A DNA stretch of 64,000 nucleotides from Siphonodentalium dalli (lineage: Eukaryota > Mollusca > Scaphopoda > Gadilida > Siphonodentaliidae): NCBI GenBank assembly GCA_032622095.1, contig CP136061.1:186936369-187000368 (forward strand), read 5' to 3'. Positions within the stretch are counted from its first letter, which is position 1; every line of letters begins with the position of its first letter. This document shows, in pieces, positions 63,051-64,000 of the stretch. Under the pieces are notes generated by a model. It ran no database searches. It was not told where the DNA came from and saw only the letters and a list, made by a program, of their open reading frames with translations. Made by a program: the position numbers and the translations under genes.

Positions 63051-63735
63051 CAAACAGATATTACAATAATATTGAAATATTTAGTCCATATGGTGTAGTA
63101 GTTATCTGACAAGCATATGAAGAAAGAAGTTAACAAAAATTTTGAACGGTTTGCGAGATATTGGATTTTAGCTACCCCTCCCCCAAACACGTTTTTGGTC
63201 GAAAAAAAAAATACATATTTTTGAAAATGACATTACAAACATTTTCGAATTGATCTTAATGGGACCCAATATGAATCTTGTACTGAAAGTGTTGTCCAGC
63301 GATGCCGTTTGATCGATTACAGATGTGTTCAGGCTTTCAGACCCCCAGTTACAACAACAACAATTATTTTGTTGTAACAGGTAAATTTGCATGCATTAAC
63401 ATCGATGTTAAGTACTAAAACCTTTGTTATAAACAATACGTGACCAACTATGTAATTCATATGGCTCAGTAGTTATCTGGACATCACAAGTAGAAAGAAT
63501 TTGACAGAAATTGTCAACGGTTTTCAAGATATTGGAATTAGGTCCCGCGCCCCCGGACGCGATTTGGTAGAAAAACTACATATTTATGATAACAACACAG
63601 ACCTTTCTAAATTATTCTAATGAGCATCTAATCATTATTCGTGTGATGAAAACCTGATCCGTAGACATCGCGAGCGTGGTTTTAGATGACCCCAGGTTTC
63701 CAATTAAACCCCCAGTTACAACAACAACACAATAT
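63050..63735. repeat. Diverged ~367-bp tandem repeat
   Basis: ACCCCCAGTTACAACAACAAC occurs at 63341 and 63708. The blocks before each share TAGTAGTTATCTG/CAGTAGTTATCTG, TTxTCAACGGTTTxCAAGATATTGG and GTCGAAAAA/GTAGAAAAACTACATATTT words. At least two units, strongly diverged. Confidence 0.65.
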
Positions 63736-64000
63736 TTTATTTATGACATTAATTTTATATTAACACGTATCGACTTTGAGCAACTGAAGTATTTGTTCTA
63801 AACGACACATAATATAGACTAACATAATCATACAGAACAAAACCATTGTTGCTCCCCCGTCCTATTAGACGTCCTGAACACACCACGAACTGAACAAATA
63901 TGATCTCAATATTAAGAATCATATAATTATAAAGGACAGTTACATAAGGAAATATATACAATGTTTATGGATGGGTTTGTTCACAAAACAGTGTGGCACT

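Overview
This 64 kb window is animal genomic DNA, most likely from a marine lophotrochozoan and perhaps a mollusc. I infer this from the spliced gene with multi-kilobase introns, the APE-type non-LTR retrotransposons with 2A, PHD and SGNH modules, the dense MITE load, and dispersed repeats of a style common in molluscs (tails of GACGGACG-type repeats, 'tttgaccttgaattga' repeats). The species cannot be fixed from sequence alone. Nothing looks bacterial, and I found no tRNA gene, CRISPR array or operon.

The main host gene runs on the minus strand from about 23.5 kb (or 33.6 kb) down past the left edge. I assembled five coding exons by eye: 23526-23442, 15326-15169, 8707-8595, 2264-2150 and 911-798. 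All have GT-AG introns, the phases match, and they give 195 codons. The product is a PTB/PID-domain adaptor closest to LDLRAP1 (ARH, LDL-receptor adaptor). Its C-terminal exons lie outside the window. The introns (8.1, 6.5, 6.3 and 1.2 kb) are packed with MITEs: piggyBac-like (TTAA), Tc1/mariner-like (TA), MULE-like (9-10 bp TSD) and hAT-like (8 bp TSD), plus a satellite array at 17.2-18.6 kb.

The first exon lies in a 2.5 kb segment present twice (21474-24006 and 31603-34121, almost identical). The two copies precisely bracket a ~6.1 kb full-length non-LTR retrotransposon (LINE-A, minus strand, ORF1 plus a 1200-aa EN-RT ORF2). The arrangement is that of an extraordinarily long target-site duplication, which has doubled the promoter-proximal exon of the host gene. 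LINE-A ORF1 is itself split by a 1487-bp foldback DNA element with an 8-bp TSD.

From 34.4 to 40.5 kb lies LINE-B (minus): an SGNH-type ORF1, then an ORF2 starting with a 2A-like GVEQNPGP motif, a PHD finger, a gutted endonuclease and an RT. The RT is cut in two by a 2130-bp Mutator-like element (TIRs built of 16-bp tandem repeats, perfect 9-bp TSD, transposase fragment with a visible splice acceptor). From 42 to 51 kb lies LINE-C (minus): zinc-knuckle plus SGNH ORF1, endonuclease and RT in one frame punctuated by two TGA codons, with ORF1 interrupted by 4.1 kb that includes an 861-bp tandem duplication.

The last part holds two large DNA elements. A 4.1 kb TIR element (52984-57066, TA target) carries a TTAA-rich palindromic array hit by TTAA-target MITEs. 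A 4.9 kb giant inverted repeat (57411-62292) has arms over 2 kb and decayed coding-like sequence matching between arms. Diverged ~367-bp tandem units close the window.
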